Both the position numbers and the translations under genes were made by a program. This document shows, in pieces, positions 1 to 12,589 of a stretch of DNA of 64,000 nucleotides; positions within the stretch are counted from its first letter, which is position 1, and the number at the start of each line of letters is the position of its first letter. The stretch comes from Mimachlamys varia (taxonomy: Eukaryota; Mollusca; Bivalvia; Pectinida; Pectinidae), in assembly GCA_947623455.1 (NCBI GenBank), contig OX392543.1, positions 13,886,757 to 13,950,756 on the forward strand. Reading direction: 5' to 3'. A model generated the notes under the pieces. That model ran no database searches. It was not told the origin of the DNA and saw only the letters and a list, made by a program, of their open reading frames with translations.

Positions 1-1624
1 ATTCGATAAACCTAACGATTTCGAATGTCCAATGTCGTGTTTGTGTACATTTACAAACAAAGTTTTTTAACATGTTCTCTCGTATTAAAAAACATGGGGA
101 AGACGAACGTGGTCAGGAATTTTACCACAAATATGTTCAGGTCCGATTTGGTAATTTAACCTATGACACTTTGGAGAAAGAAAACAATGATATTTACTGT
201 ACCAACCGACCATTGTTGATAGTAACGTCCCTGCTGTTCTATCCTGTGGTGTTAGCATGTCGATGCAGTTGATACCTTGTCTTTGGACTTGCTCTAAATA
301 TCAAGATTGTAATGATAGCTATCGGCTGCTGACCAACAAACTTACTTCAGGGTCGCCATCCTGGTCTCCTTTAGAACTATTACACCCTAGTTATAATTGA
401 AGTTGGAAATGTTTTTAATATGCTATAACCGATATGCTATGTTATGGCTACTTATTATGAATGAAAATGGTAACCCAATTAACCTTTTGAGGAAATGATG
501 AGACCTAAATATATATGACCGGTGTCGACGATGAAGCAGAAGAGGCTTACCTTTCCTGAACACCTGATCTTAGTATTTTGTGCTACTTTCCTAGGTTTCC
601 GCGTACATCGTTCCTTAGTTTAAACTGTGTCCGTTGTTAAATTGAATTCGATAATTGTTTTTTTGTTTTCTGTTGTTTGTTTTGTTTTGTTTTGTTTTTT
701 CTCGAAAATTCTATTGAGCTGGATTTCTGTATTCTTTATCTGATATGTATGAGTCTTATTGTTTTTCTCATGTATCATATTGCATTTGCAAAATGTACCT
801 TACCTATAATGAAGCATTCTACAAACGACTGCTGCGTCTTTATCATCAAATGCAAAGCGCTGATAACAAACAGCTCCCCACAACCCACTGTAGAACACCT
901 CGACCCGGCCGGTATAATTGTAATGTCCATCTGCCAGACGAACGACAACAGCAGAATTAGCTGAAAATAAAACAGAATTAATCTGTTTAAGGTAAGCAAT
1001 GGGAATTTACATAAACGTATACAACAGTTCGGAACAAAATCAAGTACAAACAAAGGAAACACAAACATTGGTAAAATATATGTATTTTTAACAAACACGG
1101 ATACTCTTACTAGCAAATTAGAGGTTGGTTGGTTGATTTTGTTTACGTCCTATTAACAGCCAAGGTCATTTACGGACGGCCTCCATGGTATAACGTAGTG
1201 ATATAATTGGGAAACAGATTCCTAGATTCTATAATATTTCAACATATCAGCGATCCAACCAGAATATGAAGAGGACATGAAAATTGCTTTTTAGATTCTA
1301 TATTCATATGAACAGAATATGTAGACAACCTAGAGATAACATTATACATGAGAAAGACCAAGCAATGGCGATTGCCTAACCAGAGGTAGGATTGATAGCA
1401 TTTAAATAAGGTTACTATACAATTTTGATATTTTGAAAGGCAAATTTTTTTCAAACAAAAGCTTTTTAAGTCGCTATCGATTTGTAACAACCAAAAGAAC
1501 TTCTACTCAAAATGCAATAGCAAACTATTGCGTTCAATGGGAAAGATAGATGGATATATCAATTGTTCTAAAACAACTAATTACTCACATTTTTCATTAT
1601 AATTTAAATTTTAACACAACATAC
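1..1624. other. Downstream intron of SRCR gene, no exon recognised
   Basis: After exon 8 the minus-strand gene must continue in an intron. No SRCR half, LINE or RNA gene was recognised here. There is a T/G-rich low-complexity run at about 655-700. A short dispersed repeat at 1117-1200 includes GTTGGTTGATTTTGTTTACG, of a type I recall as common in bivalve genomes. The short ORFs in this stretch are not convincing. Confidence 0.5.
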
Positions 1625-1803
1625 CTTTGATATTATAGCATAAAACATTTGCAGGGTAATCACTAAAGTGATCAACTCGACCCCATCCGTCAAAAGAACA
1701 ATCAGTTATACTGTCCTCCGTACCATCACAGTCTACACCTGTCATCCATACAGGGTATGTTTGACGGCCGTAATGTTTAGTGTGAGATATCGGATGGCCA
1801 GCA
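1625..1803 (-). CDS. SRCR gene exon 8 (last seen): C-terminal half of SRCR domain 4
   Basis: A 179 bp exon with acceptor AGTTTTAG and donor CAAAG|GTATGT. The phase-2 join gives Ser, followed by AGHP, YPVWMTGVDCDGTEDS, ITDCSFDGWGRVDHF and ANVLCYNIK. C5, C6 and C8 are present, but the C7 position is Phe (TTT for TGT). The terminal sequon is lost (NIK) and the C5 sequon is CDGT. A good phase-1 donor at the end means the gene continues beyond the left edge. No further exon was found in 1-1624. Confidence 0.9.
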
Positions 1804-2690
1804 CTAAAACATAAAGGAATATCTTATTTGTTCAACAGAATATATTAGACTATTATGAAGGATGTTTCGACGACTGGCTCTGGAAAACAAGACAGGGAAA
1901 ATATGTTCAAGAAATATGATACAGTTGTGGAATCACACAACGTTACTAGATGTGCGTAGCACGCATGATCTTTGAACGATGTGAAAACTATAACATTCAA
2001 GAACGAAACCGTATAAAGTCCTTAGCGATTTATAAATCGATAAACTAACATTGCGCGATGAGAACTGGCATTGGTATGCAAACCACCAACAAATAGTGAC
2101 ACGTTCTCCATCATATAAGCATTGACATGTTGAAACGTTATTCCTGAACATAGACCATACATGATGTTTTCCATTAACAAATGTACATCTCTGGCGCGAT
2201 ACACTTACATCACTCGCCTAGGTGTGAAAACACAGGTAGAGGGAGGGGCTGCAAATAACAATTGCCGAGTTTTGTCTTCACGATGGTCACAAAGTAACAT
2301 CATTATCGAGATACAGGGAAGGTAAAAATCCGGCATGTTATTTATTTGTTCTTTTATCCGGGGGTTAAACCGTTCTTGACTGTTTCATGATCACTGTAAT
2401 GCAGTGAATTGTGAATCTTAAAATCAACATAATCTCAATTGATTAAATCGTAATGTATACAGTATTTCGATAAGAAGGAGAAGTGTACATGTGCACAAAT
2501 ATATCTTTAGAGACGTTGTATGCACATTTTGTAAAATATGTGTGATCGGTGTGTGCACAATGCATGCACGACGTGCGCTCGCATTTTTACGGCGATTTCA
2601 AACAATTGAAAGTCAAACAATTAATAAAAATAATATTGTGTAATGCTTAAAATTAATCGAGGATCCTCACACAAGACAACCTGATATTAC
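1804..2690 (-). other. Intron between the two halves of SRCR domain 4
   Basis: 887 bp, phase 2, with GT-AG ends on the minus strand. No repeat or exon was recognised inside it. Confidence 0.7.
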
Positions 2691-2838
2691 CTATATCCTA
2701 GCATCCGACATGTTACATTAACATCCCTATCATCCCATTTGTAATCAGAAACACTTCCCCAGTAACCACTGTAGTACACTTCCACACGGCCCACATTGGG
2801 ATCGATCCCTCCTCTCAGGCGGATGTCGAAATCTGCGT
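2691..2838 (-). CDS. SRCR gene exon 7: N-terminal half of SRCR domain 4
   Basis: A 148 bp exon with acceptor ACATGTACAG and donor GATATAG|GTAATA. It encodes DADFDIRLRGG, GRVEVYYSGYWGSVS and WDDRDVNVTCRMLGY. At the C2 position it has serine (TCT) where all three other domains have cysteine (TGT). C3 is intact. The partner of C2, C7, is also lost in the next exon, so the change looks coordinated rather than random decay, as no stop or frameshift is present. Confidence 0.9.
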
Positions 2839-3877
2839 CTGTACATGTGAGGAGATAAGGTATACATGACATTAAAGACCATATCAAACGTTTTGTATTT
2901 TGGTTTATCATACAACTTAACTATAGGAAAGATGAAAGCAAATAGTTTATTTTTATGTATAAAAAGTGCATTATGTTTATGCGAGCTTGAGGTGTAAAAG
3001 GGGCATCCCGCGATAGCCTGAATTTTATTTCTTGAATGTACATACCATCTGCACTACCAGTTGTATTTTACTGCTTTTCCAATATTCAAAGTCTGCTCCA
3101 AATGTCTACATGTATATTGAACGCTTACAAAACAGCATTGCTCGGGAAAGCCCCGATAAAAAAGCGTTGATGAGGCAACGTGATAGTGAGTTCGCGACAA
3201 TAAACACAAGTCGCCTGACCGATTGGCGAAACGGTTAATTCACATCAATAAATTGATGTTAATTACATGCATAAAGATGTTCTGATGAGGAAATATTTGT
3301 CGGCATCATTTATCGACAACAGGAAATATCTATTTACATGACTGAGATCGTACAAATGGGTAAGGGACACAACCATTGGGCAAACCTTAATTTATGTAAA
3401 AGTTATATTTACGACTCTTCCGTTTCAAATTATTTTTGTAAAATGTACGTTTGCATCAAAAAGTAAAAAATAAAATCAGATTATCTATATCTACATGGCT
3501 GTTCATCTAAAATCGATCACACTTTTTTAGCACTCAAGCCGGGATATAGTCTATTTTCAGCAACCGACAAAAATCAAACTACCGAAATTGCTTGAAAAAT
3601 AAACTCCCTTTTTCGTAGATTTGTTTTTATTTTTAGGGAATAATGACTTTTTCAACACAATTGCAGGCATGGGACATATATGGATACTTTTTTTAAAATG
3701 GAGTGACGTCGGTTATCCAATAGGTTCGTACGAAATTAAAAAACGGAGTCGCATCCCTTAGTATTTGCAACTTTAATAATTTCTGGATTATGTATAAATA
3801 GAAGCTTTTTTTGTATCATGACGTCTAAGATGCAATTTACGGACGAGGTACACGTACATGTTTCGCGCCAAATCCTG

Positions 3878-4083
3878 TATTTGCCGACTGTTTCTTGTAT
3901 TGGCCGACTTTTCTGTATTGACCGACTTGTTCTTGTATTGGCCGAACTTTCTGTTTTGACCGACTTTTTCTGTAATGGCCGACTTGTTCTTGTATTGGCC
4001 GACTTTTTCTGTATTGGTGGACTTTTCTTGCAATGGCCGACTTTTTCTGTATTGGCCGACTTTAACTATATTTGCAGACTTTT
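3878..4083. repeat. Minisatellite, 19-20 bp unit, about 11 copies
   Basis: Variants of TTGGCCGACTTTTTCTGTA repeat head to tail within the 1.8 kb intron between SRCR domains 3 and 4 (2839-4633). Unit length varies by one base and copies differ by a few substitutions. Antiparallel ORFs across it (3788-4105 minus, 3818-4114 plus) are by-products of the repeat. Nothing else was recognised in this intron. Confidence 0.85.
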
Positions 4084-4633
4084 TGGTATGTATTACTCGG
4101 CCCAAGTTTTCTGAATGAGAGAATATAAAGCTAGTTAATCAATAGTTGGCAATTATGTTCCCCTTGAATTCTTTCTACCTCTCATCATGCTTCCGTAATG
4201 TAATCTTTGCGTTATAGTTAGACTGTTCGGTATTTTTTCGCTGGGTTATTAGGCCGTATCACGGTATTACGGTCTACAGGTAGACTGTTAAAAATGCATG
4301 CGTTGGTAGGTTGAATCCCCAAATTTTGGTGGAGCCAAAACGGCTGGTCAGACAGGTCGAAATTATCTCCAGTTATCTTGAAGTTATTCATTTTTACGAA
4401 AACATATCAGCATAGTTCGATCGTCATATCCAATAAGAAAAACCACTTGATTTAATATATGGAGCATTTCGGGATGAAAAAAGTTGCTTTCGCGGGATGC
4501 CAATTTAAACATAAAGCTCTTGCGTGATACCTGCTTTAATAATCGAGATCAACTGTCGAAGTGATACTTATATACATATACTATAAACATTCATATTCTT
4601 TATATTGTGACGTTTATTTACAAATTTCCATAC

Positions 4634-4803
4634 CTGTGACGTTGAAACAGAAAACACTAACTGAGTAACCATTGCAATAATTCTTTGAAACCGATCCGTC
4701 AAGGGAACAATCAGCTAGACTGTCCTCCGTACCGTTACAGTGTACACCTGTCATCAATACAGGATCTATCACGCCGTCTTCACGTTTGATTTGTTGACCA
4801 GTA
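4634..4803 (-). CDS. SRCR gene exon 6: C-terminal half of SRCR domain 3
   Basis: A 170 bp exon with acceptor ACATTTCAG and donor ACAG|GTATGG. It encodes STGQQ, VIDPVLMTGVHCNGTEDS, LADCSLDGSVSKNYC and SVFCFNVT, giving the usual C5 to C8. It departs from its siblings where the conserved DGWG turn is DGSV, so the tryptophan is missing, and the aromatic in the PVWM motif is replaced (PVLM). With exon 5 it forms a 106-residue domain, the shortest of the four. Both sequons (CNGT and NVT) are present. Confidence 0.9.
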
Positions 4804-5130
4804 CTGAAATGTGTAGCAGGCTTAATTGAAAACAGCAAGAGATTAAAATATATAGTTTGAGGTAGATGTGTTACAAGGTAACGCGTTTGAGTCAGCAAAA
4901 AATTGATACTTAAAAAGCAATATAACAAGCTCAGAAAAACACAGACATGCCAAAGAGATTAAATCTAAAGTTATTAGAACAACGCCTGAGAAATCCTTAT
5001 CATTCCACTTTAAATGATTTTAAACTATAAAATTGGTAAAATAATTTCATGATAGATAGTATACCTACATTTTGTAGGTAAAGTTTGCAAACGCAGTTTC
5101 ACATTGGTATCAAACGGTTTGTTTACGTTT

Positions 5131-7303
5131 TTCAGGTCACCTGAAACGAAGTCTCAAGATAACTATTTCAATCGTCTTTTGTCCGTCGTCGTGCGTCGTC
5201 TATGGTCCGTCCGTAACGAATTTACATTTTCGACTATTCAAACACCCCTGAACGAATTTTAATGAAATGTTTCAGGAACCTTTCCTAGACAAACATGCAC
5301 TAACATTGTGAATTATAATTATGTTCCTAACCCTATAGTGCCCCGAGGGAGGGGCCAAAGAGGATCAAATTAGTTAAAAGTTTTGAAAATATTCTTCTCC
5401 ATGCCTAGATATTTTGGAATTAAATACTATTCACCAATTATAAGACCTTAATGTGCTTTATTAAAATTGTGAATTTCAAGCCCCAATACTTCAGGTTCCC
5501 CCAGGGTAGGAGGTGACTTATAGTTTACATAGAAAAATGACACATTTGGATATGTTTTATTCATTTTCAGTTGAAGATAATTGAAACATGGTTGGAACAA
5601 TAACCAGGAGATGACGGTCTGATGGTGAAAGAATTTTGACTCTGGCCCAGCCCCGGGGAAGTGTGGAGGGGCTCAAATTGGCTAAATATTCAACAATGTT
5701 CTTGCCCAGAACCATATATGTTAAAATTGAATACTCTTCACCAATAGAAAAGTCTTAAGATGCATTATCAAAATTGTGATTTCCAGGCCCCCAGACTTCA
5801 GATTTATCCCTTGGGAAGGGGTGATGTTTACCATAGTTTATATAGGGAATTTACACTTTTGGATATAAATATTGTTCATTTTCTGTTGGAGATCATTGAA
5901 ACTTGGTTGGAATAATAGCCAGGACATGACGGTGTCATATTGGCAAAATTTGACTCTGGCCTACCCCCATGGCAGTAGGAAGAGGTCAAATTGGCAACCA
6001 TTTCAGCAATCTTCTTCTCCATACCAAGATATGCTGAAATCAAATACATTTGTTTTATTCACTAATGAAATGATCTTAAGGTGCTTAAGCCCCCCAAGTT
6101 TCAGGTCCCCCCCCCCCCTAGGGGAGCGAGTGAAGCTTACCATAGTTAATATAGGAAAATGACAATTTCGGATATTTTGTTCATTTTCAGTTGTAGTTAA
6201 TTGAAACGTTGTTGTAATTTTAACCAAGAGATGACCGTTTGTCTTAAGAAGAAATTTGACTCTGGTCCACACCTGGGGCAGTAGAGTAGGGCTCGAAAGT
6301 GTCAAATTGGCTAAAAGTTCATCGTTTTTCTTCTTCAGACCAGTTGTGCCCGTGAGCCTCTTGTACTAATGAACATTTTATAATGGCATTGTTAAGCAAA
6401 GTTGGTCAGAAACACAAGGAGTCAACTAATTGGACGTCAAGGTCACGAGGTCAAAGCTCAAGGTCACATTTTATATATTTCCACTGGAGAACACTTTGTA
6501 ATGAAATTACGAATCAAAGTTGGTTGGAATTGAGCACGGGGTTAGCTGACCAAAATATTAAGGTTACATTGTACTAGGTCATATTTTATGTTTTTTCACT
6601 GATTAACATTTTGTGATGACATTGTGAAGCAAAATTGGTTGGATTTAAACAAAAGGTTAGCTGACCAAAAATTCAATGCCACCGGATCTAAGGTCAAGAT
6701 CAATTTTACTCTTTTGGTGATGAATATTTTGTTTGACATTATGAAATATTTACATTTGTTTTATTCACTAATGAAATGATCTTAAGGTGCTTAAGCCCCC
6801 CAAGTTTCAGGTCCCCCCCCCCCCCCCCCCTAGGGGAGCGAGTGAAGCTTACCATAGTTAATATAGGAAAATGACAATTTCGGATATTTTGTTCATTTTC
6901 AGTTGTAGTTAATTGAAACGTTGTTGTAATTTTAACCAAGAGATGAATTGAGCACGGGGTTAGCTGACCAAAATATTAAGCAAAATTGTTGGAATTATAC
7001 AAGGAGTAAGCTGATAAAAAAACAAGGTTAACGGTCAAGGTCATATTTTATGTCTTTTCACTGATGAATAACATTTTTTTGATAAGTCAGTTTAACAAAA
7101 ATCAAAGTTACTGAGTTTGATTGTCGGGTTCAAAGCTCAAAGATCGATGATGTTGGGATATACAATATAGATTGACGTACAAGCAGGGATTTTTTACCTT
7201 TCAATTTTTAAAGTTTAAGGTAATGATATTTTTAGTATAGGACAAAACAACAAGCAATATTGGTACTAGTATATCGAAATTCAGGTGACTGGCCTCTTGT
7301 TAT
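5131..7303. mobile_element. Composite interspersed repeat, about 2.2 kb, in the SRCR domain 3 intron
   Basis: It starts at TTCAGGTCACCTGAAACG and ends near TTCAGGTGACTGGCCTCTTG, so both ends carry CAGGT(C/G)AC-type sequence. The first 1.1 kb holds roughly 310 bp imperfect direct repeats, each with TTCATTTTCAGTTG, a C-rich run and a TTGACTCTGGCC block (about 5340, 5640, 5950). The second part holds roughly 130 bp units around CACTGATGAACATTTTG and AAGGTCAAGGTCA. It resembles a high-copy non-autonomous element I recall from bivalve genomes. No protein is encoded. Related pieces occur at 43240-43680 and 45880-46040. Confidence 0.7.
6751..6980 (+). repeat. Chimeric near-identical duplication of 6045-6234 joined to 6529-6562
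   Basis: 6751-6946 repeats 6045-6234 with no substitution that I can see; the only difference is a poly-C run of 18 instead of 12. It is followed directly by 6947-6980, an exact copy of 6529-6562. Two separate upstream pieces have therefore been rejoined. Confidence 0.85.
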
Positions 7304-9774
7304 TGTATGTTTGCTTATTATTTGGGAATTATTTCTGATCTGCATTGCAAAATAAGGGCCAGGACTCGTATGCATAAAAAGTATTAAGTGGTTAAGAATA
7401 TGCCTGAAAACTAGGCTAAGCAGATTGTACTCAGCATATTGCTTATGTCAATAAGTCCGTTGCAGAAAAATTCTTAACGCCTAAGTATATTCCTAACGTT
7501 AAACAACCACTTACCCCGTTTTAAATCTTTAAACAGCATGCATGACTTCGTAAAATGACCGCCGCTAATGGATAGCACAACTCATCACAAATGTAAACAG
7601 GGGTGTTCCTATGGGAAAGTATTTTAGAGACAGGTTTGATTCACTCCAAATCGTTCATGCACTGAAACTGAATCAGAGCTTAACTTTTGATAGGGGAAGG
7701 TATTCTTTATATATTTTGTTTCGCTAAAGACAATGTCGAGCCTGCGACAGGAAGAAACTAACTTGGGCCTAAGCTTACGTCATCATTTGGAAGGTACGAT
7801 TGCAATAAATGCAACTTTGTAGCGATGCTAATTTAATGTCGATCTGCCCAGCGTGTCTATGCTAATCCAGAGAGTTACAAATGCTTTAAACAATCCAACT
7901 GTTGTTATGCAATTACAATTTTAAAAGCTTTCATTGTCAATACGATGAGAAAGTTTACACTAAACAGATATGTATGCAGTTGCGAGAAATGATGGTTCAC
8001 ATATTCGCACACACAGTATAAACGAGCCAGAATTTATCAATAACAAGAAGGTTCACAACATAAATGTCCATATGTGTGCAAGTTAATGCATTCTAGTCTT
8101 AGTTGTTAGATGGACAGGGCCAGAATTTTCCGTGGAAATGACCTGCATGCATTTGTGACTAAGCATAAGCAGGTAATTGACGCCGTATCGAATCGCACAA
8201 CCTGGACGACATACACGGTACAACAGATAAATGTTTATATTGTTTGTTTATGTTCGTCAGACAACTACTTTTCATCCTTGCGATCGTTGTCAACTGGGTT
8301 GAAGGTTGGAAGTGGGATAAACTCTAAAAGCAAGAGCGTGGGGCTCAAAACGGGAAATTATATTAAGCACAGATTGTATAGCTCACGGTGTTTAAATATA
8401 TTAAAATAAGGAAAAACTATAAACTGATTAGAACCGTTACCAATAACACACTTTCCAAATATAATTAAACGCACTTTCAAGCATGCATTAGTTTATCATA
8501 CGTTCAAAAATGTTTCCCTCCTACTTTCTTTTCTAAACAAACATTTGTTTGGTATTATATTAATCCAAATAAAACAATATATTTTCCATCCACAAATGAA
8601 AAATTAATTATTAATGAATTCAATTTTTTAACAAATAAATAAATGAAATTAAGTCAATTATTAGGTATATATCTTTCCATAAATCATTTCATTCGGATAT
8701 CAAATGAAGCTTTTTCCATTTAGCATACATAAATAGTAACTGACATGACATGTCTGAATTACCAAATCATTGTGCTTATCAGTAAATATACAGTTTTAAT
8801 AAATTTTAATAAAACTTATCGTAAGATATTGTTAGTTGTGAATAAGGTAGCTCATGCACTCGAAATGCAATGCAAGTCAAACGACCAGGTCTATGTATTT
8901 CGGTAACACTAAATTAATCAAAACGGAACACTGATGCTTTTTTTTAAATAAGGTGTTAAGAGTACTGAAGAGACATTTTTATCAGAAAAAATTATCCAAA
9001 CCCCACAAAAGTATAAAACTAGTTTAGGTTTAAAACTAGCTGTAACAAATCATCATACCTCATGTGGTCGCTAAAGCTAATAGTATGTTAATGGTGATGC
9101 TCCATTCGTCGTCCATCGGCGAGTTATTGTCAGGTAAACTGGAAGTCACTCGCGATCGAATAGGTTGAATATTAATAAACAAATACCGAAAAGATTATGT
9201 TATCCTAAATCGTGTGACAATATATAATTTAGAAACAGCATCCTTGTCCGTGTAGATATTTTGCACCTACGCATATACATAAAAAGCATCGATCGAGAAC
9301 CAATAATTTAGATTGTGATGTCATGATTTACCCCTTAAAATTCGTAAACATAAGAAAATCATTCAATTGGGAGACAAATGTTTTTTTTTTTAACATGATA
9401 TGACAAAGTGTATTTGCAAAGCCTACTGCTAAATATACCATTTCGTCAGCAGGATCGAAGGATTTTCGGGAGATACTGAAATTCAACCGCCAGGGAGGTG
9501 TGAACCATTGTCTGCTTCTTGTCCACATAGAAATCCGATTTCTATTTCATATTTTGTATATGAAGGTTGATCCATTTATTTGCTACCTCATATGGTGGCT
9601 ACATCTGTTTTATATGACTATCTCTTTGGTCTGATGTCATTTGAACTACATGTAGTTTGTATTGCATTGAAAGATGAAAAAGACCGAACATATGTTTTTA
9701 TCCTCGTGCCTATTTTACGGGAAATGGTATGTAACGTCATAGGCAATAAGTACTTTAAGAAGGTTGCGATCTGC
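7304..9774. other. Intronic stretch with little recognisable content
   Basis: 7368-7510 carries an end-like sequence, GGACTCGTATGCATAAA, matched in inverse at 12573-12589. 9018-9052 holds a short reverse fragment of the foldback family seen at 21517-21746. The ORF at 8110-8409 has no recognisable domain. The remainder is AT-rich with no assignment. Confidence 0.45.
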
Positions 9775-9778
9775 TTAA

Positions 9779-12468
9779 AGGGTTTTGGCCAATATTTTCA
9801 TAATTTCAAATTTTGATCTCATTTGATGCAACAATACGTGTAGTGACCGATACCCCGTCTCCCTCGGTCTTGGGAAAATACGCAAGCTAGGTGACGCCCC
9901 ATTTCTATGAGCCTAGTGAATATGCATATTTTGACCGGGATTCTAGGTCACGTGATGTGTGACGTCATTGAGGCACAACGTATCCGATACCTGTACACGC
10001 CCATTACATATTTATGTATTATCTGTGAGTTTAAAGATTGACCTTTATCTAATTTTTGGTGTAAGTAAAGACAGCAACCAATACATGTTATATGGTTAAA
10101 ATTATCAATCGTCATTAATAATCTTGTCAGAAAAATAAAACTTATCTAATTCCGATTTTTACATAAACTGCATTCAATTAGAATCTAGTCCGTGACGTCA
10201 CAGCAACTCCAACCTTAGAGACAGTGATACAATTTACACAAACTGATTTTAAAGCTAAGTTAATTACCTGTAGCCTTACCTGTCATACATATACTAGCCA
10301 AAAGGCATTTGTAGTATCTACCTGTGAGTTGTGGCAGGTGTACTAATTGCCCTGTAATTACCAAGAGGTGTGAATGAAATGGCCAGTGAATTCGAACGGC
10401 ATTCATGCTAATATAATTACCGATCCTCTAAATAGCAATATTCACCGGCAGTGTTGGAAGAAAAACTATTTATTAAAAAGGATTAAAGGAGTTTTCAACA
10501 GAATGTAACAATATTTTATCAGTATTTAACATTAGGCTAGTAATCTTGGCAAAACTGGACACTGTTAATTGGTTAAACTATATCTGTATTACATATATAC
10601 GATGTTCTGAAATTTCTAGATTTTTTAAAGTTTTATTATTTTTGTAAAAATGGTGATGCTGATACTATGACGTTTTTAAAAAAAGTTATTGCATATTTTA
10701 AAATATCAACATCAACATTTGGTTATTGGATTTATCAGGAACGTATATATATCTGTCCTTGGATTTATCTGGATTTATGATGTATATTCAGGGCGGATCC
10801 AAGAATTTAGATGCGTTAATGTGACACACTTCTACTTTCAGGTATAAACCCCAATTTATCCAGATCTTGTTTATGAAAACTGTATGAAAAACAAGATTTA
10901 ACTCGTCTAATGATTTAAGTCCTAGTTGAAATGAATATCACCAACTAGAGTGAGCCTAACAACATTCATTTATTTATCGCGTTTGAATTTCACGTATATC
11001 TAGAATCCTGTGCTTTTTCTAGTACAATTCAAAGAATATGGCACAGTATTTTTCTGCGCTAGGATTGAGAGTAATTATTTCAAACTGTAACCACTTCAAC
11101 CCAAAACTGGATGACTAAGAGCTGTAAAAATGTATGCAGTAATCGTAGGAGAACAATTTTTCAAAATAAGTTTCAATAATCATTGGCGTATGTTATTTGT
11201 TTTAATCATGACCAGACTTTATCCTTGGAAAATATTTATAATTATTCCACACAAATAGACTGGTGTGTTACTGAATTAAGGGAAATAAAAAAGTCAGGAA
11301 GAGCTTTTTATTTTTGCAAACCGATTTCAGTCCAAATTTTAAACAATATTTCAATTTAACACCAATAATTCAGACTGTCACGTTTTCACATCTATTTGTG
11401 ACAGTTTCTGCTTTATTGAAATCAGACAGAAATTGTTTGTTTACGTGCACAGTTCAAAAATTGAAGGATTTTTGTTTTGCATTCCATATGTACGTGCTGT
11501 ACTACTACCATATACTTGTACAGTATATGTTAAAGAGTGATGGGGGTTTGCCGGACACTAAAACATAAACTCGCCGTGGCTTTATTTACTCCATCTCCAC
11601 AAATCATACTGTACTGTTGACGTCATAAAAGATAATACTTCTGAAGTATTAACGAAAACATTTGATTGTACAGCGTAAACAGTTTGTATTAGCAAATCAC
11701 ATGATAATGAAACCACCAAGATCTAACACGGAGTATATTACCGGACACTATATATAATATGCAATCAAGGAAGATTTTACATGTTGTGGATATAATAACT
11801 TGGAATACATAATTATTCATGATTCAGCACTGTGTGCTGTTTTAATTTAATTCCAGCTTAATAAAGTCTATACAATCAAACGTTTGAAAAAAACCCTGAC
11901 ATTTAAAGAAAATGGCTCCGTCCGTCATATACCTCTGTTGCTACTGTTTTCATATACTATCTATAAAACCAATTTGTAACGTGTCTGTAAAAATCATATA
12001 GTCCTTTCACAGACTTTACTAATTCCGTGGTCCTTTGTAGAGGCATTATTGTTAGGGTGTGATGGATGTGTAATACACACTCACAACACGATGTTTTTAA
12101 ATGACATTTCCTATTTCCTTTCTTAAGATTACAATAACATATCTATATTTTTTTCAAGGTATTATTATTAATCAAGATCGACTTACATGTCGAAATCAAT
12201 AGGCGTTATTCTACTAAACTTTCTTCGTCAATGTACCACTGATCAGTCTACCTGAGTCGATCAGTTGTGCTTCAATGACGTCACAGGTACCACGTGACCG
12301 GTCAGCTCATTAAAATTCTCGCTATTCGGGAGCGGTCAAATTTGACTGTCAATATCTAGATCCCGGGACACAATCGAATGCTCGTTGATGGGCTAATCAG
12401 TATTTATTGAAATGTACTATAAGTTTCATAACTTTTTACAAGATTTTCAAAATCGTGGCCAAAACCCT
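9779..12468. mobile_element. 2.7 kb non-autonomous DNA transposon with TTAA target duplication
   Basis: The left end reads TTAA-AGGGTTTTGGCC (TTAA at 9775-9778). The right end reads GGCCAAAACCCT-TTAA (TTAA at 12469-12472). The inverted similarity extends about 210 bp inward in diverged form and includes GTGACGTCATTGA(A/G)GCACAAC (left 9960-9982; right, reversed, about 12261-12284), each next to a CACGTG. No transposase ORF is visible: the largest ORFs inside (9580-9816 and 11314-11568) have no known motifs. TTAA duplications are used by piggyBac and Kolobok superfamilies. Family assignment is inference. Confidence 0.75.
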
Positions 12469-12489
12469 TTAACAAGAAAAGCTTAGAAA

Positions 12490-12589
12490 TTTTATGCAAT
12501 GAGAACTAAGTAACTTGCTTACGTAAGCAGGTAACAATTAAACTTAAGTATACATTAAAGAAAATACTTAGAATGTTTATGCATACGAG
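12490..12589. repeat. Inverted partner of the 7368 repeat end
   Basis: It ends with TTTATGCATACGAGTCC, the reverse complement of the sequence starting at 7369. It abuts the right end of the 2.7 kb TTAA element. Confidence 0.5.

Noticed and set aside
3788..4114. Antiparallel ORFs of about 100 codons as small proteins.
   Set aside because: Both span the 19-20 bp minisatellite and read simple repeats such as NTEKVGQYK.
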